A DNA stretch of 64,000 nucleotides from Yersinia mollaretii ATCC 43969 (GCF_013282725.1 NZ_CP054043.1:2170001-2234000), one strand, 5' to 3'; shown: positions 10,497 through 21,192, counted from the stretch's first letter. Program-made: numbers and translations. The notes: generated from the sequence alone by a model not told the origin.

Positions 10497-11495
10497 ATGA
10501 GCCAAAATACGCTGAAAGTTAACGAGTTGAATGAAGATGCTGATTTTGATGAAAACAGTACGGAAACTGAAATTTTCGATGAAAAAGCATTAGTTGAAGA
10601 TGAACCGACTGAAAGCGAGTTAGCGGAAGATGAGCTGTTGGCGCAAGGCGTTACCCAGCGCGTGCTGGATGCGACACAGCTCTACCTTGGTGAGATTGGT
10701 TATTCGCCACTGCTGACCGCAGAAGAAGAGGTTTATTTTGCCCGACGTGCCTTGCGCGGAGATGTGCCTTCACGTCGGCGTATGATCGAAAGTAACTTGC
10801 GGTTGGTGGTGAAGATCGCCCGTCGTTACAGCAATCGCGGCTTAGCGCTGCTGGATCTGATTGAAGAGGGCAACCTCGGCCTGATCCGTGCGGTGGAAAA
10901 GTTTGATCCTGAACGCGGTTTTCGTTTCTCCACTTATGCCACTTGGTGGATTCGTCAAACGATTGAACGGGCAATTATGAACCAAACCCGAACCATACGT
11001 TTGCCTATCCATATCGTTAAAGAATTAAACGTTTATTTGCGTACCGCCCGAGAACTTTCTCATAAATTAGATCATGAACCGAGCGCTGAAGAGATTGCCG
11101 AGCAACTCGACAAGCCGGTCGATGATGTGAGCCGCATGTTACGTCTTAACGAACGTATCACTTCCGTTGATACACCTTTAGGCGGCGACTCAGAGAAAGC
11201 TTTGTTGGATATTCTGTCTGACGAGAATGAAAACGGTCCGGAAGATACCACGCAAGATGATGATATGAAACAAAGTATCGTCAAATGGCTGTTTGAATTG
11301 AATGCAAAACAGCGCGAAGTATTGGCCCGTCGTTTTGGTCTGTTAGGATACGAAGCCGCAACCTTAGAAGACGTTGGCCGTGAAATTGGTTTGACACGCG
11401 AACGTGTCCGCCAGATTCAGGTTGAAGGTTTACGCCGTCTGCGGGAAATTCTGCAAACGCAAGGTTTAAGCATTGAGGCGTTGTTCCGCGAATAA
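10497..11495 (+). CDS. rpoS: RNA polymerase sigma factor RpoS (sigma-38)
   Basis: This 332-residue stationary-phase and stress sigma factor has an acidic N-terminus and region 1.2 ([17 protein letters not shown]). Region 2 holds the core-binding and -10 recognition blocks ([31 protein letters not shown]), followed by regions 3 and 4.2 ([19 protein letters not shown]). It is full length. It follows nlpD by 54 bp and an AGGAGCAGC ribosome site, and is likely transcribed mostly from within nlpD. Confidence 0.98.
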   Translation: MSQNTLKVNELNEDADFDENSTETEIFDEKALVEDEPTESELAEDELLAQGVTQRVLDATQLYLGEIGYSPLLTAEEEVYFARRALRGDVPSRRRMIESNLRLVVKIARRYSNRGLALLDLIEEGNLGLIRAVEKFDPERGFRFSTYATWWIRQTIERAIMNQTRTIRLPIHIVKELNVYLRTARELSHKLDHEPSAEEIAEQLDKPVDDVSRMLRLNERITSVDTPLGGDSEKALLDILSDENENGPEDTTQDDDMKQSIVKWLFELNAKQREVLARRFGLLGYEAATLEDVGREIGLTRERVRQIQVEGLRRLREILQTQGLSIEALFRE

Positions 11496-11554
11496 AGAGA
11501 CCCGTCATACTTCAGATGGTATTTAGGGTATAGGCAGTGACTCAGATAGAACAT

Positions 11555-11586
11555 AAAAACGGTGAACTGATGTTCACCGTTTTTTT
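11555..11586. terminator. Bidirectional rho-independent terminator between rpoS and mutS
   Basis: A 13-bp A-rich/T-rich stem (AAAAACGGTGAAC / GTTCACCGTTTTT) with a TGAT loop is followed by T residues on the plus strand and preceded by A residues. It therefore suits both rpoS and the convergent mutS. Confidence 0.9.
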
Positions 11587-11593
11587 ATGGGCG

Positions 11594-14149
11594 CTATACC
11601 ATGTTTTTCAGACGGTAAATCCACTCTAGCGCTTGGCGAGGCGACAGCGAATCAGGGTCTAGTGCTTCCAATGCCTCAACAGCCGGAGGAGTCTCTTCAT
11701 TGAGCAGCGTCAGTTGTGAGCCATCAATTTTGCTCGCCGCCGCATTATTGGAGAGCGTCTCCAACTCTTTCAGTTTCTGCCGCGCCCGCTTGATCACATC
11801 TCGTGGCACACCCGCCAGTGCAGCAACCGCCAAACCATAACTTTTACTGGCTGCGCCATCTTGTACGCTGTGCATAAAGGCGATAGTTTCCCCGTGTTCC
11901 AGCGCATCAAGGTGCACATTCACGACGCCTTCCATTTTTTCCGGCAGGGTCGTCAGCTCAAAATAGTGGGTGGCAAATAGTGTCATCGCTTTAATGCGGC
12001 TCGCCAGATTTTCAGCACAGGCCCAAGCCAGTGATAAGCCATCATAAGTTGATGTACCGCGACCAATCTCATCCATCAGCACCAAGCTTTGTTCTGTAGC
12101 GTTATGCAGTATATTGGCGGTTTCCGTCATTTCCACCATGAAGGTAGAGCGGCCTGATGCCAGGTCGTCTGCTGCGCCGACGCGGGTAAAGATGCGATCA
12201 ATCGGACCAATAATGGCCTGATCCGCAGGCACATAACTACCCATGTGGGCCAACAGCACAATCAATGCTGTTTGGCGCATATAGGTACTTTTCCCCCCCA
12301 TATTCGGGCCAGTAATGATCAACATACGCCGTTGAGGTGACAGTGTTAGCGGGTTAGAAATAAAGGGTTCGCTCAAGACTTGCTCAACCACCGGATGACG
12401 ACCTCCGGTAATTTTGATCCCCGGTTTATCACTCAGGGTAGGGCAGTTGTAGTTGAGTGTTTCAGCTCGCTCCGCCAGATTCGACAGTACATCCAGCTCA
12501 GCCAGTGCATTGGCGCTGCTTTGCAATTCGGGCAGATGGGGCAACAACAGATCGAAAATCTCTTCGTATAGCCCTTTTTCGATCGCCAGCGCTTTTCCTT
12601 TAGAGGTCAGAACTTTGTCTTCATACTCTTTCAACTCAGGAATAATGTAGCGCTCGGCATTCTTCAGCGTTTGTCTGCGGACATAATGGATTGGAACCAG
12701 ATGACTTTGCCCCCGGCTGACCTGAATGAAATAGCCGTGGACCCCATTGAAGCCCACTTTTAGCGTATCCAGACCCAACTTTTCACGTTCGCGAATTTCT
12801 AGTCGATCCAGATAGTCAGTCGCGCCATCGGCTAATGCTCGCCATTCATCCAACTCGGCATTGTAACCCGGTGCAATGACGCCTCCATCGCGCACTAATA
12901 CCGGCGGTGTTTCAACAATCGCCCGTTCCAGCAGATCTTGTAGCTCGTCAAACTGACCGACTTGCGAGAGCAGGTTTTGCACATGAGGCACATTGACCGG
13001 TTGCAGTAAACGGTGGATCTCCGGCAATTGCTGAAAAGCGTGGCGCATGCGGGCCAGATCTCTCGGGCGGGCGGTGCGCAGTGCCAGTCGCGCTAAAATA
13101 CGTTCTAAATCGCCCACTTGGCGCAGCGGAGTTTGCAGTTCTGCTGTCAGTTCTTGCAGGCCACCAATCGCTTGCTGGCGATCCGTCAGCACCTTGATGT
13201 CGCGCACTGGCATATGGAGCCAGCGTTTTAGCATTCGACTCCCCATGGCGGTCACGCTGCAATCCAGAATGGCGGCCAGCGTATTCTCTGTGCCACCGGA
13301 GAGGTTGAGAGTCAGTTCGAGATTTCGACGGGTAGCGGCATCCATAACAATGCCATCTTGCTGACGCTCCATGGTCAAACCACGGATATGGGGCAAGGAG
13401 GTGCGCTGGGTATCTTTGACATATTGCAGCAGGCAGCCCGCAGCACGTAATGCTTGGTGGGCTTGCTCAACACCAAAACCGATTAAATCACGCGTGCCGA
13501 ATTGCAGGTTAAGCTGCTGTTTGGCGGTTTCCAGCTCAAACTCCCACAATGGGCGGCGGCGTAAGCCATGTCGATGCTCAATCAGCGCCATCTGCTCGAA
13601 GTTTTCTGGGTACAAAAGCTCGGCGGGATTGGTGCGTTGCAGCTCGGCGGCCATGGTTTCAATATCAGCGGGTTCGGCAACGCGGAATCGACCCGAGCTG
13701 ATATCCAAAGTCGCATAACCAAATCCACGTGCATCCTGCCAAATCGCCGCCAACAGATTATCCTGCCGCTCTTGCAACAAAGCCTCATCACTGACTGTAC
13801 CCGGTGTCACGATCCGTACGACTTTTCGTTCAACCGGCCCTTTACTGGTTGCCGGGTCACCGATTTGCTCACAAATTGCCGCTGATTCACCCATCTGAAC
13901 CAGTTTCGCTAGATAAGGCTCAATCGAATGATAGGGGACACCCGCCATCGGGATTGGCTCACCAGCGGAAGCGCCTCGTTTGGTCAGTGAGATATCCAGT
14001 AGCTGTGAAGCACGCTTCGCATCACTGTAAAACAGCTCATAAAAATCCCCCATCCGGTAGAACAGCAGTATGTCAGGATGCTGGGCTTTAAGCCGAAGGT
14101 ACTGCTGCATCATGGGGGTGTGGGAGTCGAGTTTATCAGTATTATTCAT
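11594..14149 (-). CDS. mutS: DNA mismatch repair protein MutS
   Basis: This 851-residue mismatch sensor of methyl-directed repair is close to the E. coli length (853). The N-terminal mismatch-binding motif ([18 protein letters not shown]) carries the Phe-x-Glu wedge. The C-terminal ATPase has Walker [15 protein letters not shown], then [20 protein letters not shown] and [10 protein letters not shown]. The short C-terminal tetramerisation segment is present. Convergent orientation to rpoS is the standard enterobacterial arrangement. Confidence 0.98.
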   Translation of the reverse strand: MNNTDKLDSHTPMMQQYLRLKAQHPDILLFYRMGDFYELFYSDAKRASQLLDISLTKRGASAGEPIPMAGVPYHSIEPYLAKLVQMGESAAICEQIGDPATSKGPVERKVVRIVTPGTVSDEALLQERQDNLLAAIWQDARGFGYATLDISSGRFRVAEPADIETMAAELQRTNPAELLYPENFEQMALIEHRHGLRRRPLWEFELETAKQQLNLQFGTRDLIGFGVEQAHQALRAAGCLLQYVKDTQRTSLPHIRGLTMERQQDGIVMDAATRRNLELTLNLSGGTENTLAAILDCSVTAMGSRMLKRWLHMPVRDIKVLTDRQQAIGGLQELTAELQTPLRQVGDLERILARLALRTARPRDLARMRHAFQQLPEIHRLLQPVNVPHVQNLLSQVGQFDELQDLLERAIVETPPVLVRDGGVIAPGYNAELDEWRALADGATDYLDRLEIREREKLGLDTLKVGFNGVHGYFIQVSRGQSHLVPIHYVRRQTLKNAERYIIPELKEYEDKVLTSKGKALAIEKGLYEEIFDLLLPHLPELQSSANALAELDVLSNLAERAETLNYNCPTLSDKPGIKITGGRHPVVEQVLSEPFISNPLTLSPQRRMLIITGPNMGGKSTYMRQTALIVLLAHMGSYVPADQAIIGPIDRIFTRVGAADDLASGRSTFMVEMTETANILHNATEQSLVLMDEIGRGTSTYDGLSLAWACAENLASRIKAMTLFATHYFELTTLPEKMEGVVNVHLDALEHGETIAFMHSVQDGAASKSYGLAVAALAGVPRDVIKRARQKLKELETLSNNAAASKIDGSQLTLLNEETPPAVEALEALDPDSLSPRQALEWIYRLKNMV

Positions 14150-14500
14150 GCGGTTATCTTTTCTAATCCATTGAATTTAAAGTAAATTGTGATTTTTATT
14201 ATTCTCGTTAGACATCACATAATTTTACGGATAACACAGAAGTCCAACTATCAATAGCGGCACAAAGCTTTACAGCATAGGCTATGAGATTGAAATAAAA
14301 GGAAATTATAGTTTCCAGTGCTGTGGTGTTATGCGCTGTTATCACGTTTTTTCCAGCCGATATACTAGCCTAGCAGCGCTAAAACTGACATAGGTAAATA
14401 TGTGGACGCGATGGCATATCACGCAGATTAGCCCCTCAGTCAGGGGCTATGCGGTCATCTTTTTCTATTGATTAACAGGTATTGATTGGGCAACAGGTGA
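14150..14500. other. Intergenic region upstream of mutS and downstream of the pglL-like gene
   Basis: This 351-bp gap is AT-rich near mutS. A hairpin with an 8-bp stem (TAGCCCCT / AGGGGCTA, 14429-14449) is followed about 12 nt later by TCTTTTTCT on the plus strand. It may terminate stray plus-strand transcription or mark the end of the minus-strand unit. No gene is seen. Confidence 0.4.
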
Positions 14501-16165
14501 CTACTGGAAGGCAGGGTTGCCGGGGAATAACGCTTTTGCCGTCTGGTGCAACTGATTGGCTTGAGCAGCATGATTTTGATATTGGTTAATCATGATGAGA
14601 CTTTGATAAACATTCGGATCATTGTGCAGCTGAATGTACTGTTCCGCCCATGCGCTAAATTGCGTCAGCAACGCCGGATCTTGGTGCTGATTAAATTGCA
14701 GTAACAAGTTGATATGGCGGATGTATTGATACCTTTCCCATTGGATATAGGGATTTTCCAGGTTATCGAGTGGCCGCATGTCAACTAACCCACCTCTTTC
14801 GGCCAGTGTCAGCACTCGGCCGGTTTTGAAACCCGTCACCATAAATAGCAGAGTTAATAATGCCGAGAAGATGACGGCATAGTGCAGCCAGCGTTGCCAT
14901 GAGGCGGGGGTCGTGGTTGCGCTCTCCAGCATGTTTTCTGGGATCATCAGTCGGCCAAGCAGAATCAATAGCAACCAATGTGCGGCGGATTGATAAAGAG
15001 GCAGCTCGGTCATCAGATGTAACGCGATCGGTAAGGTGAGTACCCACAGCGGGAATACCGTTTTCGGCCGCATCAGCAGGGGTTTTATATACCCGACAGC
15101 GAGCACCAGCATCCCTATCAGCGCCACAATACCTCCCTCCGCCCAGCCATAAAGCACTTCATTATGCGGGTGAGAAGGGAAAGTAAAGAGATTCGGGACT
15201 TGCCCGGCCTGCGACAGCGCGTGAGCAAAAGCCGACTCAAAACTGCCGTAGCCCCAGCCTAGCCAAGGATGCTGCTGTATCAGCTGCCAAGTATAGTTGA
15301 GGATCAACCCGCGCTCTCGGTTGCTGGCTTCTTTGGCGATCAGCAAGCTCTCACTTAATTGGCTCAACAGATAAAAAGCGGCCAGCAAACTTATCAGGCT
15401 CAACAACCATAACCAGCCGATCTGCCGCTGACGCCAGTAATAGAGTGAAAGCAAGAGTAAGGTGGATATCCCGCCGACCCAGCCGATCCGTGATTGCAGC
15501 AGCATCAATAAGCCGGGGAAAACCAGTAGCGTCACTGTGCTGATGCTGCGCACGACTTGACGGCCCGAGACCATAAACAGATAGGCGGCGATGGCATAAC
15601 CTGTCGCCAGATAACTGGCCAACACATTCGTTTGCTGAAAGATGCCATAAGGGCGCTGGGCAATATCGAATTCCATCCAGTTATCAGATGTAAAAACAAA
15701 GAGTTGCATTAGGGCCAGCATAGCCTGACCCCAAGCGGATAGGAGGATCAGCATTAACCACAGTTGTCGCGTACTGGCGCTCAGCTTTAAGCGGAACAGC
15801 CCAAACAGCATGATGATGCCAGCCCACAAGCCCAAAATGCGCGGTAGCCAAGATCCTACGTGCAGTAAGGAGGCGGGCCATAAGGCAGGAAGGCTCATCA
15901 TCAGTGCGCCAAGCAGTAGCCACCGACCACCCGGCGAATTCAGGGTATGGTTCGCTTCTTTATGTGGCCAGTAGAGTGCCACCGTCAGCAGCGCCATCAT
16001 GGCCCAGATGACAATGTTGGTGGGAAGATGAAGCCCAGCACCGCCTCGATTGACCTCATAGTGCATCATGGCAATAAATGTCATGGCGATGATCACGCTA
16101 ATAATAAGATTGTTTTTTTGCCCTAGCCCCATGGACCGCACATGCACAGGAAAGTTAAATTTCAT
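14501..16165 (-). CDS. O-antigen ligase / PglL-type oligosaccharyltransferase family membrane protein
   Basis: This 554-residue protein has about 11 to 12 membrane segments and a large periplasmic loop. It carries the Wzy_C/WaaL hallmarks: WQLIQQHPWLGWGYGSFESA and FPSHPHNEVLYGWAEGGIVA, with a conserved His-x-His-Asn and downstream Glu. A soluble C-terminal region of about 120 residues follows, resembling the extra domain of PglL-type protein O-oligosaccharyltransferases. The family transfers lipid-linked glycans to protein or lipid A-core. Which applies here cannot be told from sequence; the adjacent fimbrial locus makes pilin glycosylation a possibility but no more. Confidence 0.75.
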   Translation of the reverse strand: MKFNFPVHVRSMGLGQKNNLIISVIIAMTFIAMMHYEVNRGGAGLHLPTNIVIWAMMALLTVALYWPHKEANHTLNSPGGRWLLLGALMMSLPALWPASLLHVGSWLPRILGLWAGIIMLFGLFRLKLSASTRQLWLMLILLSAWGQAMLALMQLFVFTSDNWMEFDIAQRPYGIFQQTNVLASYLATGYAIAAYLFMVSGRQVVRSISTVTLLVFPGLLMLLQSRIGWVGGISTLLLLSLYYWRQRQIGWLWLLSLISLLAAFYLLSQLSESLLIAKEASNRERGLILNYTWQLIQQHPWLGWGYGSFESAFAHALSQAGQVPNLFTFPSHPHNEVLYGWAEGGIVALIGMLVLAVGYIKPLLMRPKTVFPLWVLTLPIALHLMTELPLYQSAAHWLLLILLGRLMIPENMLESATTTPASWQRWLHYAVIFSALLTLLFMVTGFKTGRVLTLAERGGLVDMRPLDNLENPYIQWERYQYIRHINLLLQFNQHQDPALLTQFSAWAEQYIQLHNDPNVYQSLIMINQYQNHAAQANQLHQTAKALFPGNPAFQ

Positions 16166-16251
16166 TTTATATCAACATGTTACTTATTTATCTAACAAAG
16201 CGTTGTAGGCTAACGTATTAACGATTAGCCCCTATTCGTGCACCAAACCGC

Positions 16252-16533
16252 TTAATCATGGCGGTTAGGTTCATTCTCTGTCGGATGAGCAATAAACCAG
16301 CGCAATGAATTCATGACTTTGGTTTCTGACATCCTGACGCGCTTCTCATCAACCAGCTTCATTAATACCAATCTGGCAGTATAAATATCCAAGTGAGCCT
16401 TATCAGCAAGCTCTCTGGTTTTTGGCCAATGGATAACGGGAGGTGGTGATTCAGTAAATTGCTCTTTCAGAACGGAGCACCGTTCAAGCAATATTTCCAT
16501 GACTTCTTCTTTACGTTGATGGTTAGGTTTCAT
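16252..16533 (-). CDS. PapI/FaeA-like fimbrial regulator
   Basis: This 93-residue winged-helix type protein reads WPKTRELADKAHLDIYTARL followed by VLMKLVDEKRVRMSETK, the layout of the PapI/FaeA family. PapI works with Lrp at GATC-containing sites to control phase-variable pilus promoters. The gene is divergent from the fimbrial operon starting at 17466 and separated from it by 0.9 kb of AT-rich DNA, as expected for such a switch. GAGG lies 9 nt before ATG 16533. An internal ATG 33 bp later is the alternative start. Confidence 0.75.
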   Translation of the reverse strand: MKPNHQRKEEVMEILLERCSVLKEQFTESPPPVIHWPKTRELADKAHLDIYTARLVLMKLVDEKRVRMSETKVMNSLRWFIAHPTENEPNRHD

Positions 16534-17465
16534 TGACTATTACCTCATACAATTTATGTTTTAAGAATGTCTTGTTTTTAATTTCCTACATTCTTTATTT
16601 TATATTCATATTTCCCATATATTGGTAGGACGTTTCCTACAAAAATAAAGAAAACTCATACATAAGTTAAGTTATGTTCTTATTTATTTTTTAATAACTT
16701 TTTCCGTGATTATTTATTATGACAAAACACTCATGCTTAAAATGTAAATATACCATGAGTAAGCTGCCCAATAGGTAATATTGTAAATTGCTAGCAATAA
16801 ATAAATTGTTTTTCTTCATAATTAAAATAATAACTTGAGGTAATATTAATTTATCTATTAATTTCAATTGCTTGTGGGGTTTTATATGTGAGAAACTCTC
16901 ACTAACTTCAGAGAGAATCAAAGAGTTAGCGAGACTTTATTTTTTAAAAGCCAAGTTTTTTCTGCTTCAGGTGTTAAAGTTTTGAGTATTTAATATCGAT
17001 TATAATTTCACTTATAAAATAAGCAATCGTTAATTTTGGAAAAGCGACTTTTAGCGATCTAATGTGTCGATTTGTTCGTTTTCGCAGTGCTATCTGTCGA
17101 AGGTGCTATGTTTATCGATCAAAGTTATCGATATTATTGTTTTAATTTAGACAATTAAGATAAACACTCTGAATTTTGATTGTTTGAATTAAATAACTAT
17201 CTTGTAGGTATGTAAGTTTGTATTATCTGCGTCGAACAAAAAGGTCTTAAACGTTATTTAAAGGTTTTTTTAAATGTAGGCATTTTTCAATGTCTGCATG
17301 TTGAATCTATAGCTCTCGGTAGTCAGTGACTTATTTCCTCGTATTTAAATGAGAATAAGTCGCATGAGTTCTTATGTTTCAACTACTTCGATGCGGTATT
17401 TACCTTGAGTCTATTAAGGTAGGTGAACTTGCTAAACTTAAATGTGTGTATAAAGGAATTACGTA
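16534..17465. promoter_or_regulatory. AT-rich control region of the fimbrial operon
   Basis: This 932-bp strongly AT-rich stretch lies between the PapI/FaeA-like gene and the major pilin gene. I see no credible gene; a 76-codon minus-strand frame at 16691-16921 lacks family features. It probably carries both divergent promoters, Lrp/H-NS type binding and a long pilin leader. The pilin ribosome site AAAGGAATTACGTA is just before 17466. Confidence 0.6.
17054..17122. promoter_or_regulatory. Pair of GATC (Dam) sites, candidate phase-variation switch
   Basis: The only two GATC sites in the 932-bp control region are at 17056-17059 (in AGCGATCTAA) and 17117-17120 (in TATCGATCAAA), 61 bp apart and each preceded by C. 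PapI/Lrp-controlled pilus promoters use two Dam sites. In pap they are about 100 bp apart, so the spacing here differs. This is inference from site content and the neighbouring PapI-like gene. Confidence 0.35.
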
Positions 17466-17990
17466 ATGAAACTGAATAAAACGATCTTGGCAGCAGCTTT
17501 GGTATTGGGTTTTGCTTCTGTAGCTAACGCAGCAGATCAAGGTCAAGGTACTGTGACTTTCAATGGCTCTATCATTGACGCGCCATGCTCAATCGCATCA
17601 GGTTCTGATTCTCAGACTGTTGAAATGGGTCAGATCTCTAACGTTGCTCTGCAGAACGGTGGCAAATCATCTGCCCAAGATTTCGACATCAAACTGGAAA
17701 ACTGCGATACCACTACTCTGAAAACAGTAACCACTACTTTTAGCGGTGCTGAATCTGCTGCAGTCCCTGGCCTGCTGGGTATCGTTGGTTTGGCTGAAGG
17801 CGCTGGTATCGCTATCGTTGATGGTTCTGGTTCTGTTGTAACTTTGGGCACCGCGACTGCTGAACAGACTCTGATCACTGGCAACAACACCCTGGCTTTC
17901 TCTGCTTACCTGCAGGGCAGCACTGCTTCTGACGCTATCAAACCAGGTAGCTTCTCAAGCGTAGCTAACTTCATGCTGGCTTACCAATAA
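17466..17990 (+). CDS. Major fimbrial subunit (MrpA/FimA type)
   Basis: This 174-residue type 1-like pilin has a signal peptide cleaved after ANA (residue 22), an N-terminal donor strand (GQGTVTFNGSIIDAPC), the conserved disulfide cysteines and the C-terminal aromatic ending FMLAYQ used in chaperone binding. It is first in an operon with MR/P gene order and has its own hairpin downstream, which would favour high expression over the assembly genes. Confidence 0.9.
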   Translation: MKLNKTILAAALVLGFASVANAADQGQGTVTFNGSIIDAPCSIASGSDSQTVEMGQISNVALQNGGKSSAQDFDIKLENCDTTTLKTVTTTFSGAESAAVPGLLGIVGLAEGAGIAIVDGSGSVVTLGTATAEQTLITGNNTLAFSAYLQGSTASDAIKPGSFSSVANFMLAYQ

Positions 17991-18010
17991 GCACCCCTTT
18001 TTAAATTGGG

Positions 18011-18036
18011 CATGCGGATTTTTCCGCATGTCTTTT
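18011..18036 (+). terminator. Terminator/attenuator after the major pilin gene
   Basis: An 8-bp GC-rich stem (CATGCGGA / TCCGCATG) with a TTTT loop is followed by TCTTTTT. It lies between the major pilin and the remaining fimbrial genes, so partial readthrough would set the excess of major over minor subunits. Confidence 0.8.
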
Positions 18037-18076
18037 TATCTTGAGAAAGATACGTGTTGGATGAGCTAGGTGATTT

Positions 18077-18625
18077 ATGTCCAGGTCATTTTTTCTGATA
18101 GTGCCTCCTTCCTTGCTAATGGCGTCATTGTTGAGTTTTTCGGCAATGGCTGATCCCATGAAGACAGATTTGGGCTACGTGAGTATGGAAGGAAGTATTA
18201 CTGATACATCTTGCGCGATAGACCCCGGAAGTCTGGAGCAGACTATTGATATGGCGATTATGCCGATCGGTCAGTTGGTTGAGAACGGCGTGGGAAATGA
18301 GCATCCGTTCGCGATTCGCTTACTGGATTGCACGATAGTCCATGCCGACCCAGATAAGTCTAATCGGCAGCATTTTACAGTGTCATTTGATGGCGCAGCA
18401 GACGGCAATAATTTCGCGGTTTATGGCGAGGCTGAAGGCGTCGCAATGCAGATCATTGATGATAAAGGAAATGCTTCGACGCCAGGGGTGCCGTCACCGG
18501 AAATTAATATTATCCCTGCTGATGATATGAGACTCAATTATGCCCTGCGGTTAGTGGGCAATGGCAAGATGCTGCGTGCTGGAAACTACTATTCCAGTGT
18601 TCGTTTCAAATTGGATTATTACTGA
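18077..18625 (+). CDS. Fimbrial subunit, MrpB-like
   Basis: This 182-residue secreted pilin-family protein has a signal peptide ending AMA (about residue 25), the donor-strand/first-cysteine segment VSMEGSITDTSCAID, and the terminal motif VRFKLDYY. By position, second in an MR/P-ordered cluster, it matches MrpB, thought to act as the fimbrial anchor or terminator. It shares the GEAEGVAMQI block with the major pilin family. Confidence 0.82.
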   Translation: MSRSFFLIVPPSLLMASLLSFSAMADPMKTDLGYVSMEGSITDTSCAIDPGSLEQTIDMAIMPIGQLVENGVGNEHPFAIRLLDCTIVHADPDKSNRQHFTVSFDGAADGNNFAVYGEAEGVAMQIIDDKGNASTPGVPSPEINIIPADDMRLNYALRLVGNGKMLRAGNYYSSVRFKLDYY

Positions 18626-18630
18626 TTTCA

Positions 18631-21192
18631 ATGAGTAAGGTGACATATTCCATGGTATCCGCTCGTTCCATCACCCAGGGTATTGCCCGTAGCGGTTTAT
18701 TACGCATTTTGATTGCAGTTGCGTTAAGTGGCAATGCCTATGGCGTGTCAGCCAGTGATGATATTCAGTTCAATACCGACGTGTTGGATACCAAGGATCG
18801 CGCCAATATCGATCTGAGCCAATTCTCCCAACGTGGCTATATTATGCCGGGGAGTTATAACTTATTGGTTCACATGAATAAACAGGAACTCAACGAACAA
18901 CCTGTGGTGTTCTACGCTTCCGAGAAAGACCCTAAAATTAGTGAAGCGTGCTTATCACCTAAGTTGGTTGAGTTGATGGCGTTGAAAGAAGATAGCCTCC
19001 ATAAGCTCACTTGGTGGCGCAACGGGGAGTGTTTGGATATCAGCAGCTTGCCCGGTCTGACCGTGCAAGGCGATTTGGCGACCTCATCACTCCATTTGAG
19101 TGTGCCGCAAGCTTGGTTGGAATACAGCGAACCCGATTGGGATCCGCCTTCTCGCTGGGAAGAGGGGATTCCGGGGGTGCTGTTTGACTACAACCTGTTG
19201 GGGCAACTGAACCGACAGCAGACGAACAATACCAGCAACAACAGTTTGAGCGGTAACGGCACCACCGGGGCTAACTTAGGGGCTTGGCGTTTCCGTGCGG
19301 ATTGGCAGACGCGTGTCGATCAATCTTCCGGCACACCAACGGAACGCCAGTGGGACTGGAGTCGTTATTACGCCTACCGCGCGATACCGAGTCTGGGTGC
19401 CAAGCTGACGTTGGGTGAGGATTTTCTGAAGTCGGCCATCTTTGACAACTTCCGTTTTAGCGGGGCCAGTTTAGTCACCGATGACAATATGTTACCGCCG
19501 AATTTACGCGGTTATGCACCTGAAATTATGGGTGTTGCACGGACCAATGCGCGGGTTATTGTGAGCCAGCAAGGGCGTGTATTAAGTGAAACACTGGTCG
19601 CTGCCGGTCCTTTCCGTATTCAGAACCTGAACAGTTTTGTCTCCGGGACTCTGGATGTCCGAGTGGAAGAGCTTGATGGCCAAGTTCAGCAATTTCAGGT
19701 GAATACCGCCAGTATTCCCTATCTGACTCGTCCCGGTATGGTGCGCTATCGAGTGGCCGCCGGTAAACCCTCAAGCATCGGGCATCGGGCTGAAGGACCA
19801 ACATTTGGCACCGGGGAGTTCTCTTGGGGGGTCAATAGCGGTTGGTCACTGTTTGGTGGTGGGATCAGCGGCGAGAACGAATATCAAGCGGCATCCGTAG
19901 GGGTGGGGCGTGATTTGATGGAGTTTGGCGCGGTATCGGTTGATATGACGCAATCGTGGGCCAATTTACCGGACCAAGGCACCTTGAGTGGTGGCTCTTA
20001 CCGAGTCAACTACTCGAAGAACTTCCAAGAAACAGGCAGTCAGGTGACGTTTGCGGGTTATCGCTTCTCAGAACGCAACTTTATGAGCATGACCGAGTAT
20101 CTCGATGCGCGTTATCGCGGTGACAGAGTGGGTGGTAATAAAGAGATGTATACCATCAGCTTCAACCAGCAATTTAGCGATCTGGGGCTGAGTGCTTACT
20201 TAAACTATAGTCATCAAACCTATTGGGATCGCTCGGCTAATGACCGCTATAACCTGTCATTAGCGCGCTATTTTGATGTGGGCAAATTCAAAAACGTCAG
20301 TCTGTCACTGTCTGCTTTCCGCAACCGGTATAACGACAGCAATGATGACGGGATGTACTTGTCCTTATCCATGCCGTTCGGTAACAACGCCACGGTCAGT
20401 TATAGCGCATCAGTTAGTGGTGGTGAAAACACCCACCGAGTGGGCTATGCCAATCGTCCAGATGCCCACAATAACTACCAGATTACTACGGGTGTAGCAC
20501 GTAGCGGCGCGTTGGTCAGTGGTAACTATAACCACATAGGCAGTAGCGCGGATATTAACGGTAACGCCAGTTATCAGGAAGGGCGGTACTCTTCTGTCGG
20601 TTTAGGGATTCAGGGTGGCGCGACTGTTACCGCTGAAGGTGCGGCACTGCATCGAGCAAATATTTTAGGTGGCACACGATTACTGCTCGATACTCAAGGT
20701 GTGGCAGGTGTTCCGGTTCAGGGCTACGGCTCCACCGTGCGCACTAACCGTTTTGGTAAAGCCGTGGTCAGTGATGTAAACAGCTACTACCGCAACCGAG
20801 CAAGTATTGATATCGACAATCTGGCAGACAATGTTGAAGCCAGAGGCACCGTAGCACAGGTCACATTGACTGAAGGGGCCATTGGTTATCGCCGCTTTAA
20901 TGTGATTTCGGGTGAGAAAGCGATGGCCATGCTGCGTATGGCAGATGGTTCGGCACCGCCATTTGGGGCCACAGTATTAAATAAGAATCAGCAAGAAACC
21001 GGCATTGTGAATGACGATGGTTCTACTTATCTCAGTGGGATCAAAGCCGGTGAAACCATGTCAGTACACTGGAATGGGAAGGCGCAATGTAGCGTGACAC
21101 TTCCGACGATGCTTTCTCCAGCAGTATTGACGAATCTACTGTTGCCTTGTCAGCCGATAACGGAAGGGGATAAACCCCCGGTATCACAGTAG
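18631..21192 (+). CDS. Outer-membrane fimbrial usher (PapC/FimD family)
   Basis: This protein of about 853 residues forms the outer-membrane pore that receives chaperone-subunit complexes. It has the N-terminal chaperone-binding domain (IQFNTDVLDTKDRANIDLSQ), a long beta-barrel rich in Tyr/Asn/Gly, the plug domain region (GVARTNARVIVSQQGRVL), and two C-terminal plug-like domains with a final Cys pair (AQCSVTL and LLLPCQ). ATG 18652 is an alternative start seven codons later, with AAGGTGA about 10 nt upstream, and may be the real one. Confidence 0.93.
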   Translation: MSKVTYSMVSARSITQGIARSGLLRILIAVALSGNAYGVSASDDIQFNTDVLDTKDRANIDLSQFSQRGYIMPGSYNLLVHMNKQELNEQPVVFYASEKDPKISEACLSPKLVELMALKEDSLHKLTWWRNGECLDISSLPGLTVQGDLATSSLHLSVPQAWLEYSEPDWDPPSRWEEGIPGVLFDYNLLGQLNRQQTNNTSNNSLSGNGTTGANLGAWRFRADWQTRVDQSSGTPTERQWDWSRYYAYRAIPSLGAKLTLGEDFLKSAIFDNFRFSGASLVTDDNMLPPNLRGYAPEIMGVARTNARVIVSQQGRVLSETLVAAGPFRIQNLNSFVSGTLDVRVEELDGQVQQFQVNTASIPYLTRPGMVRYRVAAGKPSSIGHRAEGPTFGTGEFSWGVNSGWSLFGGGISGENEYQAASVGVGRDLMEFGAVSVDMTQSWANLPDQGTLSGGSYRVNYSKNFQETGSQVTFAGYRFSERNFMSMTEYLDARYRGDRVGGNKEMYTISFNQQFSDLGLSAYLNYSHQTYWDRSANDRYNLSLARYFDVGKFKNVSLSLSAFRNRYNDSNDDGMYLSLSMPFGNNATVSYSASVSGGENTHRVGYANRPDAHNNYQITTGVARSGALVSGNYNHIGSSADINGNASYQEGRYSSVGLGIQGGATVTAEGAALHRANILGGTRLLLDTQGVAGVPVQGYGSTVRTNRFGKAVVSDVNSYYRNRASIDIDNLADNVEARGTVAQVTLTEGAIGYRRFNVISGEKAMAMLRMADGSAPPFGATVLNKNQQETGIVNDDGSTYLSGIKAGETMSVHWNGKAQCSVTLPTMLSPAVLTNLLLPCQPITEGDKPPVSQ

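Noticed and set aside
13047..14091. Several plus-strand frames opposite mutS
   Set aside because: Antisense shadows of a well-conserved mutS.
16691..16921. 76-codon minus-strand frame in the fimbrial control region
   Set aside because: Low-complexity product from AT-rich DNA, no family features and no ribosome site of note.
16534..17465. Possible invertible promoter element before the fimbrial operon
   Set aside because: No pair of long inverted repeats and no recombinase gene were seen nearby.
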